A DNA stretch of 18,281 bases from M55B144 sp964550615 (lineage in GTDB: Bacteria > Bipolaricaulota > Bipolaricaulia > UBA7950 > UBA9294), in contig CAZKAB010000038.1 of assembly GCA_964550615.1 (NCBI GenBank), positions 1 through 18,281 on the forward strand, in the 5' to 3' direction. Position 1 is the stretch's first letter. Each line of letters starts with the position of its first letter. Positions 1 to 5,865 of the stretch are shown here, piece after piece. Position numbers and translations under genes: made by a program. Under the pieces are notes generated by a model, which did no database searches, was not told the origin of the DNA, and saw only the letters and a program-made list of their open reading frames with translations.

Positions 1-90
1 TTTCCCGCTGAACGCAGCGCGTTCTCCCCTTTTCCCGCTGAACGCGGCGCGTTCTCCCTTTTCATCTCCGAACGTCTCGTATTCTTCCTA
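1..90. repeat. 30-bp tandem repeat with internal dyad
   Basis: Two nearly identical 30-bp units (1-30 and 31-60, differing at two positions) are followed by a degenerate third unit in the same phase (61-90, about 18 of 30 positions matching by eye). Each good unit contains the dyad gaacgc-N3-gcgttc, so either strand could form a 6-bp stem. The array touches the window edge, so further copies may lie outside. It sits directly downstream of rplS, where the operon should end. There is no T-run after the stems, so I do not call it an intrinsic terminator. Confidence 0.75.
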
Positions 91-94
91 GTCA

Positions 95-418
95 TTACCT
101 AATGCGGCGCAGACTGCGCAAGAAGTAGGGGCGCGATTGACGCGTTCGAATCTTCTTTACCAGCTCGATCTTCTCGATCTTAGGCGAGTGCACGGGGTAC
201 ACTTTCTCCACTCCGATCCCGGAAGAAATCTTGCGTACGGTGATCATCTCGCTCGTTCCGCCGCCGCTTCGCTTGAGCAGGATCCCTTCGAAAACCTGGA
301 TCCTCTCCTTGGCTCCTTCTGAGATTCGTTCGTGAATGCGCACGATGTCTCCGGGCGAGAACGAGTCTTCCCGTTCTTGGAGGTATTCCTTCTCCACCGC
401 CCTAATGATGTTGTCCAT
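95..418 (-). CDS. rplS: Large ribosomal subunit protein bL19
   Basis: This 107-residue protein matches bL19 across its length. The N-terminal helix is followed by FSPGDIVRIHERI, then the family core RIQVFEGILLKRSGGG, TVRKISSGIGVEKVYPVHSPKIEKIE and the basic tail YFLRSLRRIR. bL19 lies at the 30S-50S interface of the ribosome. The ATG at 418 is supported by a strong Shine-Dalgarno sequence (ggaggag on the minus strand) just upstream. That site lies within the end of the preceding methyltransferase gene, whose stop codon is 17 nt inside rplS, so translation is probably coupled. The tail is shorter than in many homologues, which run to about 115-120 residues, but the conserved part is complete. 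It is the last gene of the cluster. Confidence 0.97.
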   Translation of the reverse strand: MDNIIRAVEKEYLQEREDSFSPGDIVRIHERISEGAKERIQVFEGILLKRSGGGTSEMITVRKISSGIGVEKVYPVHSPKIEKIELVKKIRTRQSRPYFLRSLRRIR

Positions 419-992
419 TCTCTCCTCCTATTCTGTCTCCCGCTACACGGTCAAGGATTATCGCCGCCGCTGCCCGCACCGAGAGGTGATTAAAATCGCT
501 CGCCGGCATTATCGGCGGAAGCAACATGTCGCAGGCCTCGATAAGCTCATCGACCATTCCCCACCCTGTGCCGAAGATGATTAGTATCGGCTTCTCACCC
601 TTGGCGATCTCACGCCGAAGGTGCTGGTAGCTCACCGAGCGGCCTTCGTGTATCCGCGCCGATGTTGCTACGACCAGCGGTTCCATCCCTTCGGCATCGC
701 GAATCCAGGCGATCGATTCCTCAAGATCCTCCGCCATGGTGACAATTTCCAGCGCGTCGCCGCGCCGGCTTGCCTCCATCGCGCGCTCTCCTTCCGTCCA
801 GAAGCCGCGAATGCGCCAACCAATCCGTTTTTGCGACGGCAGGGGGGTGACGACAAAATACCTGGCCACTCCGTACGTTCGCGCCGATCGCGCAATATCG
901 TGCACATCTATCGATGTCATCGCCGTAGCGACGATATCACCGCGGCGATCGCGCATCGGAAAGTGCAAAAGACCAACGTACAGATTACCCAT
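402..992 (-). CDS. SPOUT-class RNA methyltransferase, PF09936 type (TM1570-like)
   Basis: The 196-residue product matches the family of small alpha/beta-knot (SPOUT) SAM-dependent methyltransferases encoded beside trmD in Thermotogae and several other phyla. Diagnostic stretches are the N-terminal NLYVGLLHFPMRDRRGDIV, DVHDIARSARTYGV, PLVVATSAR and the C-terminal knot segment IIFGTGWG followed by DFNHLSVRAAAAIILDR. The RNA target of this family is, to my knowledge, not settled. I chose the ATG at 992 because homologues begin at about MxNLYV. It overlaps the end of trmD by 8 nt, with the trmD TAA at 987-985. An ATG at 1016 would add eight residues that do not resemble the family. The 3' end overlaps rplS by 17 nt, so the gene is wedged tightly between its neighbours. 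Confidence 0.88.
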   Translation of the reverse strand: MGNLYVGLLHFPMRDRRGDIVATAMTSIDVHDIARSARTYGVARYFVVTPLPSQKRIGWRIRGFWTEGERAMEASRRGDALEIVTMAEDLEESIAWIRDAEGMEPLVVATSARIHEGRSVSYQHLRREIAKGEKPILIIFGTGWGMVDELIEACDMLLPPIMPASDFNHLSVRAAAAIILDRVAGDRIGGENGQHH

Positions 993-1710
993 CGCCGTTT
1001 GCCCTGTCAAGATCATGACTTCGGTCCGGTTCCAGCCCGAGTAGATCGGGACGGTTGTGCATCGTCTTCTCCCATGCGGATTCTTCGCGGAATCGCTCTA
1101 TTCGCGCATGATCGCCAGAGACAAGCACATCCGGAACCGACATGCCACGAAACTCGGGCGGGCGCGTATACTGCGGCGGCCCTAGGCGGCGCTTCTCGTA
1201 GAATGAGTCGGTGGTCACCGACTCGAATCTGCCGACTATTCCAGACACCATCCGCGCCGTCGTCTCGATGATCACACCGGCGGCGAGCTCTCCTCCGGTG
1301 AGGACAAAATCGCCGATCGATATCTCGTCGTCGACAAACGCAACCACCCGTTCATCAACTCCCTCATAGCGGCCGCACACGAGCAACAGACCGTCCAATT
1401 CTCCCCACGCAATCGCATCTTGTTGCGAGAACATCCTACCTTGTGAAGAGAGAAGGATTGTGCGCACACGTCCGCTCATCTGCGAACGTATCTCTTCGAT
1501 GCCGCGCACGATCGGCTCGACCTTGAGCAGCATGCCGGGTCCGCCACCATAGGGGCGATCGTCGACCACACGATGCGGATCATCGGTGAAGTCTCGCAAG
1601 TCGTGTAGATGCGCCTCGACAATGTGATTCTCTATCGCTTGTCCGAGAACGCCCACCGACAAGAAGCCCACCAGGGCTTCTGGAAAGATCGTTAGCACAT
1701 CAAAACGCAT
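985..1710 (-). CDS. trmD: tRNA (guanine-N1-)-methyltransferase TrmD
   Basis: TrmD makes m1G37 next to the anticodon of tRNAs with G36-G37, using SAM, and this prevents +1 frameshifting. The 241-residue protein has the SPOUT signature motifs: VVDDRPYGGGPGM (residues 48-60), ILLSSQGR (85-92), VCGRYEGVDERV (111-122), SIGDFVLTGGELAA (131-144) and YTRPPEFRGM (181-190). The residues matching the catalytic Arg154 and Asp169 of E. coli TrmD appear as R153 and D168. The loop after D168 (YEKRRLGPPQ) differs from the common GLLDxPH form. It starts 6 nt downstream of the khpA stop without a clear Shine-Dalgarno, which suggests coupling. In many bacteria rimM lies just upstream; here it does not. Confidence 0.97.
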   Translation of the reverse strand: MRFDVLTIFPEALVGFLSVGVLGQAIENHIVEAHLHDLRDFTDDPHRVVDDRPYGGGPGMLLKVEPIVRGIEEIRSQMSGRVRTILLSSQGRMFSQQDAIAWGELDGLLLVCGRYEGVDERVVAFVDDEISIGDFVLTGGELAAGVIIETTARMVSGIVGRFESVTTDSFYEKRRLGPPQYTRPPEFRGMSVPDVLVSGDHARIERFREESAWEKTMHNRPDLLGLEPDRSHDLDRANGDG

Positions 1711-1716
1711 CGCGTG

Positions 1717-1950
1717 TCAGTCGATGATCTCGACCACTACCTCCCGATCGAGACGCGCGGCGACGCCTTCAAGGAACGTGCGCAATGCGCCAATTGTTCG
1801 CCCACCTCTGCCGAGCACGCGTCCGCGGTCTTCTTTCCCCACGTGGAGGAAGAAGATGTCGACTTTCTCGGTCTCGATGCGGTCTATCCGCACCTCTTCC
1901 GGAAGGTCAACAAGCGAACGCACAAGGAACAGGCACAGGCGATAGAGCAT
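1717..1950 (-). CDS. khpA: KH-domain RNA-binding protein KhpA
   Basis: This 77-residue single KH-domain protein fits the KhpA (formerly YlqC) family in length, sequence and position after rpsP. The C-terminal half has the KH core DRGRVLGRGGRTIGALRTFLEGVAA, with GRGG as the GxxG loop that contacts RNA, and ends in the characteristic VVVEIID. KhpA works with KhpB in RNA binding linked to cell-wall synthesis and division in Gram-positive bacteria; its role in other lineages is less clear. The ATG at 1950 lies 5 nt after the rpsP stop, so the two are almost certainly co-translated. The N-terminus (MLYRLCLFLVRSLVDLPEEV) aligns with the usual helix. Confidence 0.93.
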   Translation of the reverse strand: MLYRLCLFLVRSLVDLPEEVRIDRIETEKVDIFFLHVGKEDRGRVLGRGGRTIGALRTFLEGVAARLDREVVVEIID

Positions 1951-1955
1951 GTCCG

Positions 1956-2240
1956 CTAGTTCTGCTGTACCTGCTGACGTTTTGCCTCATCCCAAGCTTT
2001 CATCACACCAGCCTGAGAGAGAATGTCACGTGCGGCTTTGGTCGCCTTTGCACCGTCAAGCAGCCATTTGATTGCAAGCTCGTTGTTCACTTCGAACGTC
2101 GCAGGGTCGGTCTTCGGGTCGTAGTGCCCAAGATCGGCGACCACTTTAGCGTCGCGGGGCTTTCGTCCGTCGAGCACGACCACGCGATACGAGGGCTGCC
2201 CTCTTCTTCCTACCTTCTTCAGTCTGATCTTCGCTGCCAT
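1956..2240 (-). CDS. rpsP: Small ribosomal subunit protein bS16
   Basis: The 94-residue product is bS16, an early-assembling 30S protein. Family hallmarks are the N-terminal KIRLKKVGRRGQPSYRVVV, then GRKPRDAKVVADLGHYDP and the later AIKWLLDGAKATKAARDIL. The open frame extends upstream to 2426, but the ATG at 2240 is the right start: it aligns with the family N-terminus and is preceded by a good Shine-Dalgarno (gaggtgagg on the minus strand). The upstream extension has no ribosomal-protein similarity. It is separated from ffh by 267 bp and followed closely by khpA. Confidence 0.97.
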   Translation of the reverse strand: MAAKIRLKKVGRRGQPSYRVVVLDGRKPRDAKVVADLGHYDPKTDPATFEVNNELAIKWLLDGAKATKAARDILSQAGVMKAWDEAKRQQVQQN

Positions 2241-2507
2241 TACCTCACCTCGCGTATTTGTCAACCAATAGAGCACTTGTCCACCCAACATCAAACCATC
2301 AACCGCCGGGCGGCCAATCCAGCACCGTCCGCAGCAGACGGTATTCTCGCCAATCTTACTCCATTTTACCCTCATCCGAAAGACTGCCGGCACCGGCAAA
2401 GCGTACTGAACAAAGATGAGAAGCATCCAGGGAATGATCTGGGTGGGACAAGGCCCTCTGTCAACTCGTCGGCTATTGGCTGATCAGCTGATAGCTGTCC
2501 GCTTCTT
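2241..2507. other. ffh-rpsP intergenic region with dyads
   Basis: This 267-bp spacer inside the minus-strand cluster has no gene I can support. It holds a near-palindrome at 2472-2495 centred on gctgatcagc (perfect at 2479-2488), made of gct-starting units spaced 7, 8 and 7 bp apart. There is also a small stem at 2324-2342 (accgtc / gacggt). A minus-strand ttgaca occurs just downstream of ffh, but I find no matching -10 at proper spacing. A separate promoter for the rpsP-rplS group is therefore possible but not shown. Confidence 0.55.
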
Positions 2508-3830
2508 TCACATCCCCAGCAGGTCGATCGGCGGGCGCCCCTTCCCCCGCTTGCCGCTCATCAGCTTAATCGCCTTCTGGGAATCCTTGAATCGTGCCAG
2601 AACCTGGTTCACATCCCGGACGGCGGTGCCGCTACCCCGAGCGATCCTTTTCTTGCGACTGCCACCAATAATAGACGCGTTCAGCCGCTCTTCCAGGGTC
2701 ATCGAGCGTAGTATCGCAAGCGTTCGGTCGAGTTCACGCTCGTCGGGATCGAGATTGCCTTTCATCTTCCCCTTGATCGGCAGTTTATCCAGGATGCCCG
2801 AAATCGGTCCGAGCTTGCGCATCTCTTCTATTTGATCGAGGAAATCCTGCAGCGTGAAGCGGTTCTTCTTGATGTGCTTGACGAGCTGCTCCGCCTTCTT
2901 CTTGTCGAGCTGCGACTCGGCCTGTTCAATCAGCGTGAGTACATCGCCCATTCCAAGGATTCGCTCGGCCATGCGAGCGGGGTGGAACGGCTGCAGGTCG
3001 GCCACCTTCTCTCCCAACCCGACAAACTTGATAGGACGCCCTGTGATGTGACGGACGGAGAGGGCCGCCCCACCACGGGCATCACCGTCCAGTTTGGTCA
3101 ACACCGCGCCGGAGAACTCAATCTGCTCGTTGAATGTCTCAGCGATGTTCACCGCTTCCTGCCCGGTCATCGCGTCGGCGACGAACAGTATCTCGTCCGG
3201 CTCGACTTGTTCCTTGATCCGCTCAAGTTCTTTCATCATCGTCTCATCGATATGCAGACGCCCAGCAGTATCAATGAATACGATGTCGTGCAGGTTCTCC
3301 TTCGCCCACTCCACTCCTTCGGACGCAATCTTCACCGGGTCTTTCCCGTCTCCGGTGAAGACTGGGATCTCCAGACTGTCACCGAGCGTCTGCAACTGCG
3401 CGACCGCCGCGGGACGATAGACATCGGCAGCGATGAGTGCCGGCTTTCGCCCCTGCTTCTTGAACAGCATGGCGAGCTTTGCCGCGCTTGTCGTCTTTCC
3501 CGATCCTTGCAGGCCGACGAGCATGACGACAGCAGGATGGTGTACCAGATTCAGACCGGCGTTCTCACCTCCCATGAGCGCGGTTAGTTCATCACGGACG
3601 ATCTTCACGATCTGTTGCCCGGGAGTGAGGCTCTCCAGAACTTCTTCTCCCACCGCCCTCTCGCGGATGTGGTCGATCAGTTCCTTGACCACCTTGTAGT
3701 TGACGTCGGCCTCGAGCAGCGCAAGCCTGATCTCGCGCAGGCCGGCAGTAACGTCCGCCGCGGAGAGCTTGCCCTTTCCCCGCAAACGAGAGAAAACGGA
3801 ATTCAACTTGTCGGTGAGGGAATCAAACAT
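2508..3830 (-). CDS. ffh: Signal recognition particle GTPase Ffh (SRP54)
   Basis: Ffh binds signal sequences of nascent membrane and secreted proteins and, with 4.5S RNA and FtsY, delivers ribosomes to the translocon. The 440-residue protein has the N domain (1-95), then the GTPase G domain with P-loop GLQGSGKTT (106-114), DVYRP (136-140), DTAGR (187-191) and TKLDGDARGG (245-254). The M domain at about 325-430 contains the RNA-binding helix-turn-helix SRKKRIARGSGT. The M domain is poor in methionine, and the usual Met-rich tail is replaced by FKDSQKAIKLMSGKRGKGR. The ATG at 3830 has an aggag 11 nt upstream on the minus strand. It lies 161 bp after accC and may share its transcript. Confidence 0.97.
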   Translation of the reverse strand: MFDSLTDKLNSVFSRLRGKGKLSAADVTAGLREIRLALLEADVNYKVVKELIDHIRERAVGEEVLESLTPGQQIVKIVRDELTALMGGENAGLNLVHHPAVVMLVGLQGSGKTTSAAKLAMLFKKQGRKPALIAADVYRPAAVAQLQTLGDSLEIPVFTGDGKDPVKIASEGVEWAKENLHDIVFIDTAGRLHIDETMMKELERIKEQVEPDEILFVADAMTGQEAVNIAETFNEQIEFSGAVLTKLDGDARGGAALSVRHITGRPIKFVGLGEKVADLQPFHPARMAERILGMGDVLTLIEQAESQLDKKKAEQLVKHIKKNRFTLQDFLDQIEEMRKLGPISGILDKLPIKGKMKGNLDPDERELDRTLAILRSMTLEERLNASIIGGSRKKRIARGSGTAVRDVNQVLARFKDSQKAIKLMSGKRGKGRPPIDLLGM

Positions 3831-3991
3831 CTACAACATTGCTCCTTTGATCGGCCCGGTTGACTACTCTTCGCATGATTTTCGCCCATTCGCGGATCCC
3901 GCGCCAGTACATGCGGCACCCGGCACAGTCGACGTCAACCGGCCGTGAATTGGCGATAAATGCGTTCGGAATGCGCCTCCACCAGTGGACG

Positions 3992-5338
3992 TCAGCTGCT
4001 TCCAGTCATGTGATTGAGAAATTCTGTCGTGATTCGCTCTTGCCGGAAGGCCGGATTCGACACGATCTCCTGCGCAAACAGCCGCGTAGTCTTGACGCCG
4101 CGGATGCGGAAGCGCTCAAGCGCGTTGTATATGCGGATGCACGCCTCTTCCCTTTCCTCGCCCCACGCGATCAGCTTGGCGAGGAGCGAGTCGTAGTAGG
4201 GGCTCACTTCCATTCCGTTGTAGATGTGGCTGTCGAGTCGAATTCCGAAACCGCACGGAAGCTCATCGATCGTCACCCTTCCTGATGAGGGGAGGAATCC
4301 CCGCGTTGGGTCTTCGGCGTTGATTCGGCATTCGATCGCATGCCCGCGCAGTTTGATGTCCTCCTGCCGAAAGCGGAGGGGCTCACCGGCCGCAATCCTT
4401 ATCTGCTCTTTGATAAGGTTCACGCCGGAGACAACTTCGCTCACCGAGTGCTCCACCTGGATGCGCGCATTCATCTCGATGAAATAGAACCGGTCGTCGG
4501 AATCGAGGACAAATTCCACCGTGCCCGCGTTTGTGTAGCCGACCGCGCGTGCCGCCGCGAGGGCGGCCCGATGGAGGTCGCGGCGCGTTTCATCATCGAG
4601 ATGCGATGCCGGCGATTCCTCGACAAGCTTCTGGTGGCGCCGCTGCACCGAGCATTCCCGTTCGCCAAAGTGCACGACATTTCCCTGCGCATCGGCGAGA
4701 ATCTGCACCTCGATGTGGCGCGGGGCAGTGACCGCCTTTTCCAAGTACAGGCTGGCATCGCCGCATACCGTTTGCGCCTCGGCTCCGGCGGCGAGCACCG
4801 CGCTCTTCAACGCGTCCGGCTCGGTAACAAGCCGCATCCCGCGCCCACCGCCGCCGAACACCGCCTTCACAAGAAGAGGGTATCCGATGCGCTCTCCCAA
4901 CTCGGCGAGCTCGGAGTCGTCGCCTGTAACGATCGCTCCGGGAAGAACCGGAACCCCGGCCGCGCTCACAGCCTCGCGAGCGGCAACCTTGTTCCCGAGC
5001 AGCGCCATCACCGCGCGTGTCGGCCCGATAAACGTGAGCCCGTGATCTTGACAAACTTCAACAAAGTCCGCGTTCTCAGCGAGGAATCCGTAGCCGGGAT
5101 GGATCGCCTCTGCGCCCGAAAGCTCGGCGGCGCTGATTATGGCCGGAATAGACAGATAGCTCTTGGCGGGATTCGCCGGTCCAATACACAGTCGCTCACC
5201 GGCAAGTTGGAGAAACGGCATGTCCTTGTCTGCTTCCGAAAAGACGGCGACCGACTCAAGCGAAAGCTCGCGGCATGCTTCAAACACACGTAGTGCGATT
5301 TCGCCGCGATTGGCGATCAATACCTTGTGAAACGTCAT
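3992..5338 (-). CDS. accC: Acetyl-CoA carboxylase, biotin carboxylase subunit
   Basis: This subunit carboxylates the biotin on AccB using ATP and bicarbonate. The 448-residue length equals that of typical AccC. The biotin-carboxylase N domain starts KVLIANRGEIALRV (residues 5-18) and contains HPGYGFLAEN. The ATP-grasp domain has the glycine-rich loop after K158, the segment ECSVQRRHQKLVEESPA (228-244) and the catalytic/metal cluster E288, N290, R292, E296. Two local departures from consensus are KAVFGGGGRGM where KA[AS]GGGGGRGM is usual, and NARIQVEHSVSE where NTRIQVEHPVTE is usual; the key residues remain. The open frame extends to 5467, but the ATG at 5338 matches the family start and overlaps the accB stop as ATGA. 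No transcarboxylase subunit genes are in the window. Confidence 0.96.
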   Translation of the reverse strand: MTFHKVLIANRGEIALRVFEACRELSLESVAVFSEADKDMPFLQLAGERLCIGPANPAKSYLSIPAIISAAELSGAEAIHPGYGFLAENADFVEVCQDHGLTFIGPTRAVMALLGNKVAAREAVSAAGVPVLPGAIVTGDDSELAELGERIGYPLLVKAVFGGGGRGMRLVTEPDALKSAVLAAGAEAQTVCGDASLYLEKAVTAPRHIEVQILADAQGNVVHFGERECSVQRRHQKLVEESPASHLDDETRRDLHRAALAAARAVGYTNAGTVEFVLDSDDRFYFIEMNARIQVEHSVSEVVSGVNLIKEQIRIAAGEPLRFRQEDIKLRGHAIECRINAEDPTRGFLPSSGRVTIDELPCGFGIRLDSHIYNGMEVSPYYDSLLAKLIAWGEEREEACIRIYNALERFRIRGVKTTRLFAQEIVSNPAFRQERITTEFLNHMTGSS

Positions 5339-5742
5339 GTTTGTTCGAAGACAAACAACGGTTGACCATACTGAACCGGCTTGCCGTCGTCTATTAGGAT
5401 CTTCTTGAGCTTTCCGGCGGCCTCGGCCTTTATTTCGTTCATTACCTTCATCGCCTCGATAATGCACAGCGTGTCACCGGGAGCAACCTCATCGCCCTCG
5501 CTGACAAACGACTCTTCATCAGGACCGGAGCGTAAGTAGAATGTGCCCAAGAGTGGCGCGTTGACGGTGAACGAACCTTCGTCTCCAGCTGTCGCGCGCG
5601 CAGTGTCGCGCAAAGCGGCCGATTCCGCGATCTGCCCGCCTTGGCGCACCGTTATCCGCCGATCCTTGTTCCAAACCGTGATTTCGCTCAATCCCTCTTC
5701 CTTCAGAATACGGATAATCCGCCGCAACTCTTCGGTATCCAC
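5335..5742 (-). CDS. accB: Biotin carboxyl carrier protein of acetyl-CoA carboxylase
   Basis: This 135-residue carrier has a short N-terminal helical region, a linker (about 36-58) rich in small residues, and a biotinyl domain at about 59-135. The biotinylation motif is EAMKVMNEI, with acceptor lysine K99. The protruding thumb loop typical of AccB, as opposed to other lipoyl/biotinyl domains, is seen in APLLGTFYLRSGPDEESFV. Biotin on K99 shuttles CO2 from AccC to the carboxyltransferase for malonyl-CoA synthesis. The ATG at 5742 is preceded by an aggagg 11 nt upstream on the minus strand. It is first in an accB-accC pair and is transcribed divergently from the CNNM gene. Confidence 0.95.
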   Translation of the reverse strand: MDTEELRRIIRILKEEGLSEITVWNKDRRITVRQGGQIAESAALRDTARATAGDEGSFTVNAPLLGTFYLRSGPDEESFVSEGDEVAPGDTLCIIEAMKVMNEIKAEAAGKLKKILIDDGKPVQYGQPLFVFEQT

Positions 5743-5769
5743 CCAATCGCCTCCTAGAATCCTGCAGGG

Positions 5770-5799
5770 ATTTTACCGACCGCGAGTAAGGCAAGGCAA
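5770..5799 (-). promoter_or_regulatory. Putative sigma70-type promoter for accBC
   Basis: On the minus strand a -35-like ttgcct (5799-5794) and a -10-like taaaat (5775-5770) are separated by 18 bp and point toward accB, whose ATG is at 5742. The match is moderate. It lies back to back with the plus-strand promoter, so the two could interfere or be co-regulated. Confidence 0.45.
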
Positions 5800-5813
5800 C
5801 AAGCCGTTTCTTT

Positions 5814-5831
5814 CCTTGCAAACATGCAAGG
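5814..5831. promoter_or_regulatory. Perfect 7-4-7 dyad, candidate operator
   Basis: The sequence ccttgca-aaca-tgcaagg is an exact inverted repeat with 7-bp arms and a 4-bp centre. It covers the -35 element and part of the spacer of the plus-strand promoter. This placement suits a repressor dimer site for the CNNM gene and possibly accBC. The regulator is unknown. Confidence 0.5.
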
Positions 5832-5843
5832 TCAACCTATAAT
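5816..5843 (+). promoter_or_regulatory. Sigma70-type promoter for the CNNM gene
   Basis: A -35-like ttgcaa (5816-5821) and a consensus -10 tataat (5838-5843) are spaced 16 bp apart. Transcription would begin near 5850, just before the Shine-Dalgarno gaggtgagg (5851-5859). This shows that the ATG at 5824 lies inside the promoter and cannot be the start codon of the next gene. Confidence 0.65.
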
Positions 5844-5865
5844 AGCCTTTGAGGTGAGGATTACC

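Noticed and set aside
1..90. Possible CRISPR array at the left edge.
   Set aside because: The 30-bp units abut directly with no unique spacers, so this is a tandem repeat and not a CRISPR array. The short-period arrays at 14671-14960 fail for the same reason.
2241..2426. Upstream extension of the rpsP frame to an ATG at 2426.
   Set aside because: The extra 62 residues have no similarity to bS16, and a good Shine-Dalgarno lies just before the ATG at 2240.
3823..4005. A stop-to-stop minus-strand frame of 60 codons between accC and ffh, with HWWRR, a CAGC pair and a basic C-terminal half.
   Set aside because: It has no ATG, GTG or TTG start that would give the whole segment; the only in-frame ATG leaves a short tail. 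It also runs into the ffh start, so I cannot support it as a gene.
5339..5467. Longer accC frame beginning inside accB.
   Set aside because: The extra 43 residues are Arg/Lys-rich out-of-frame accB sequence, while ATG 5338 matches the family start and the ATGA overlap.
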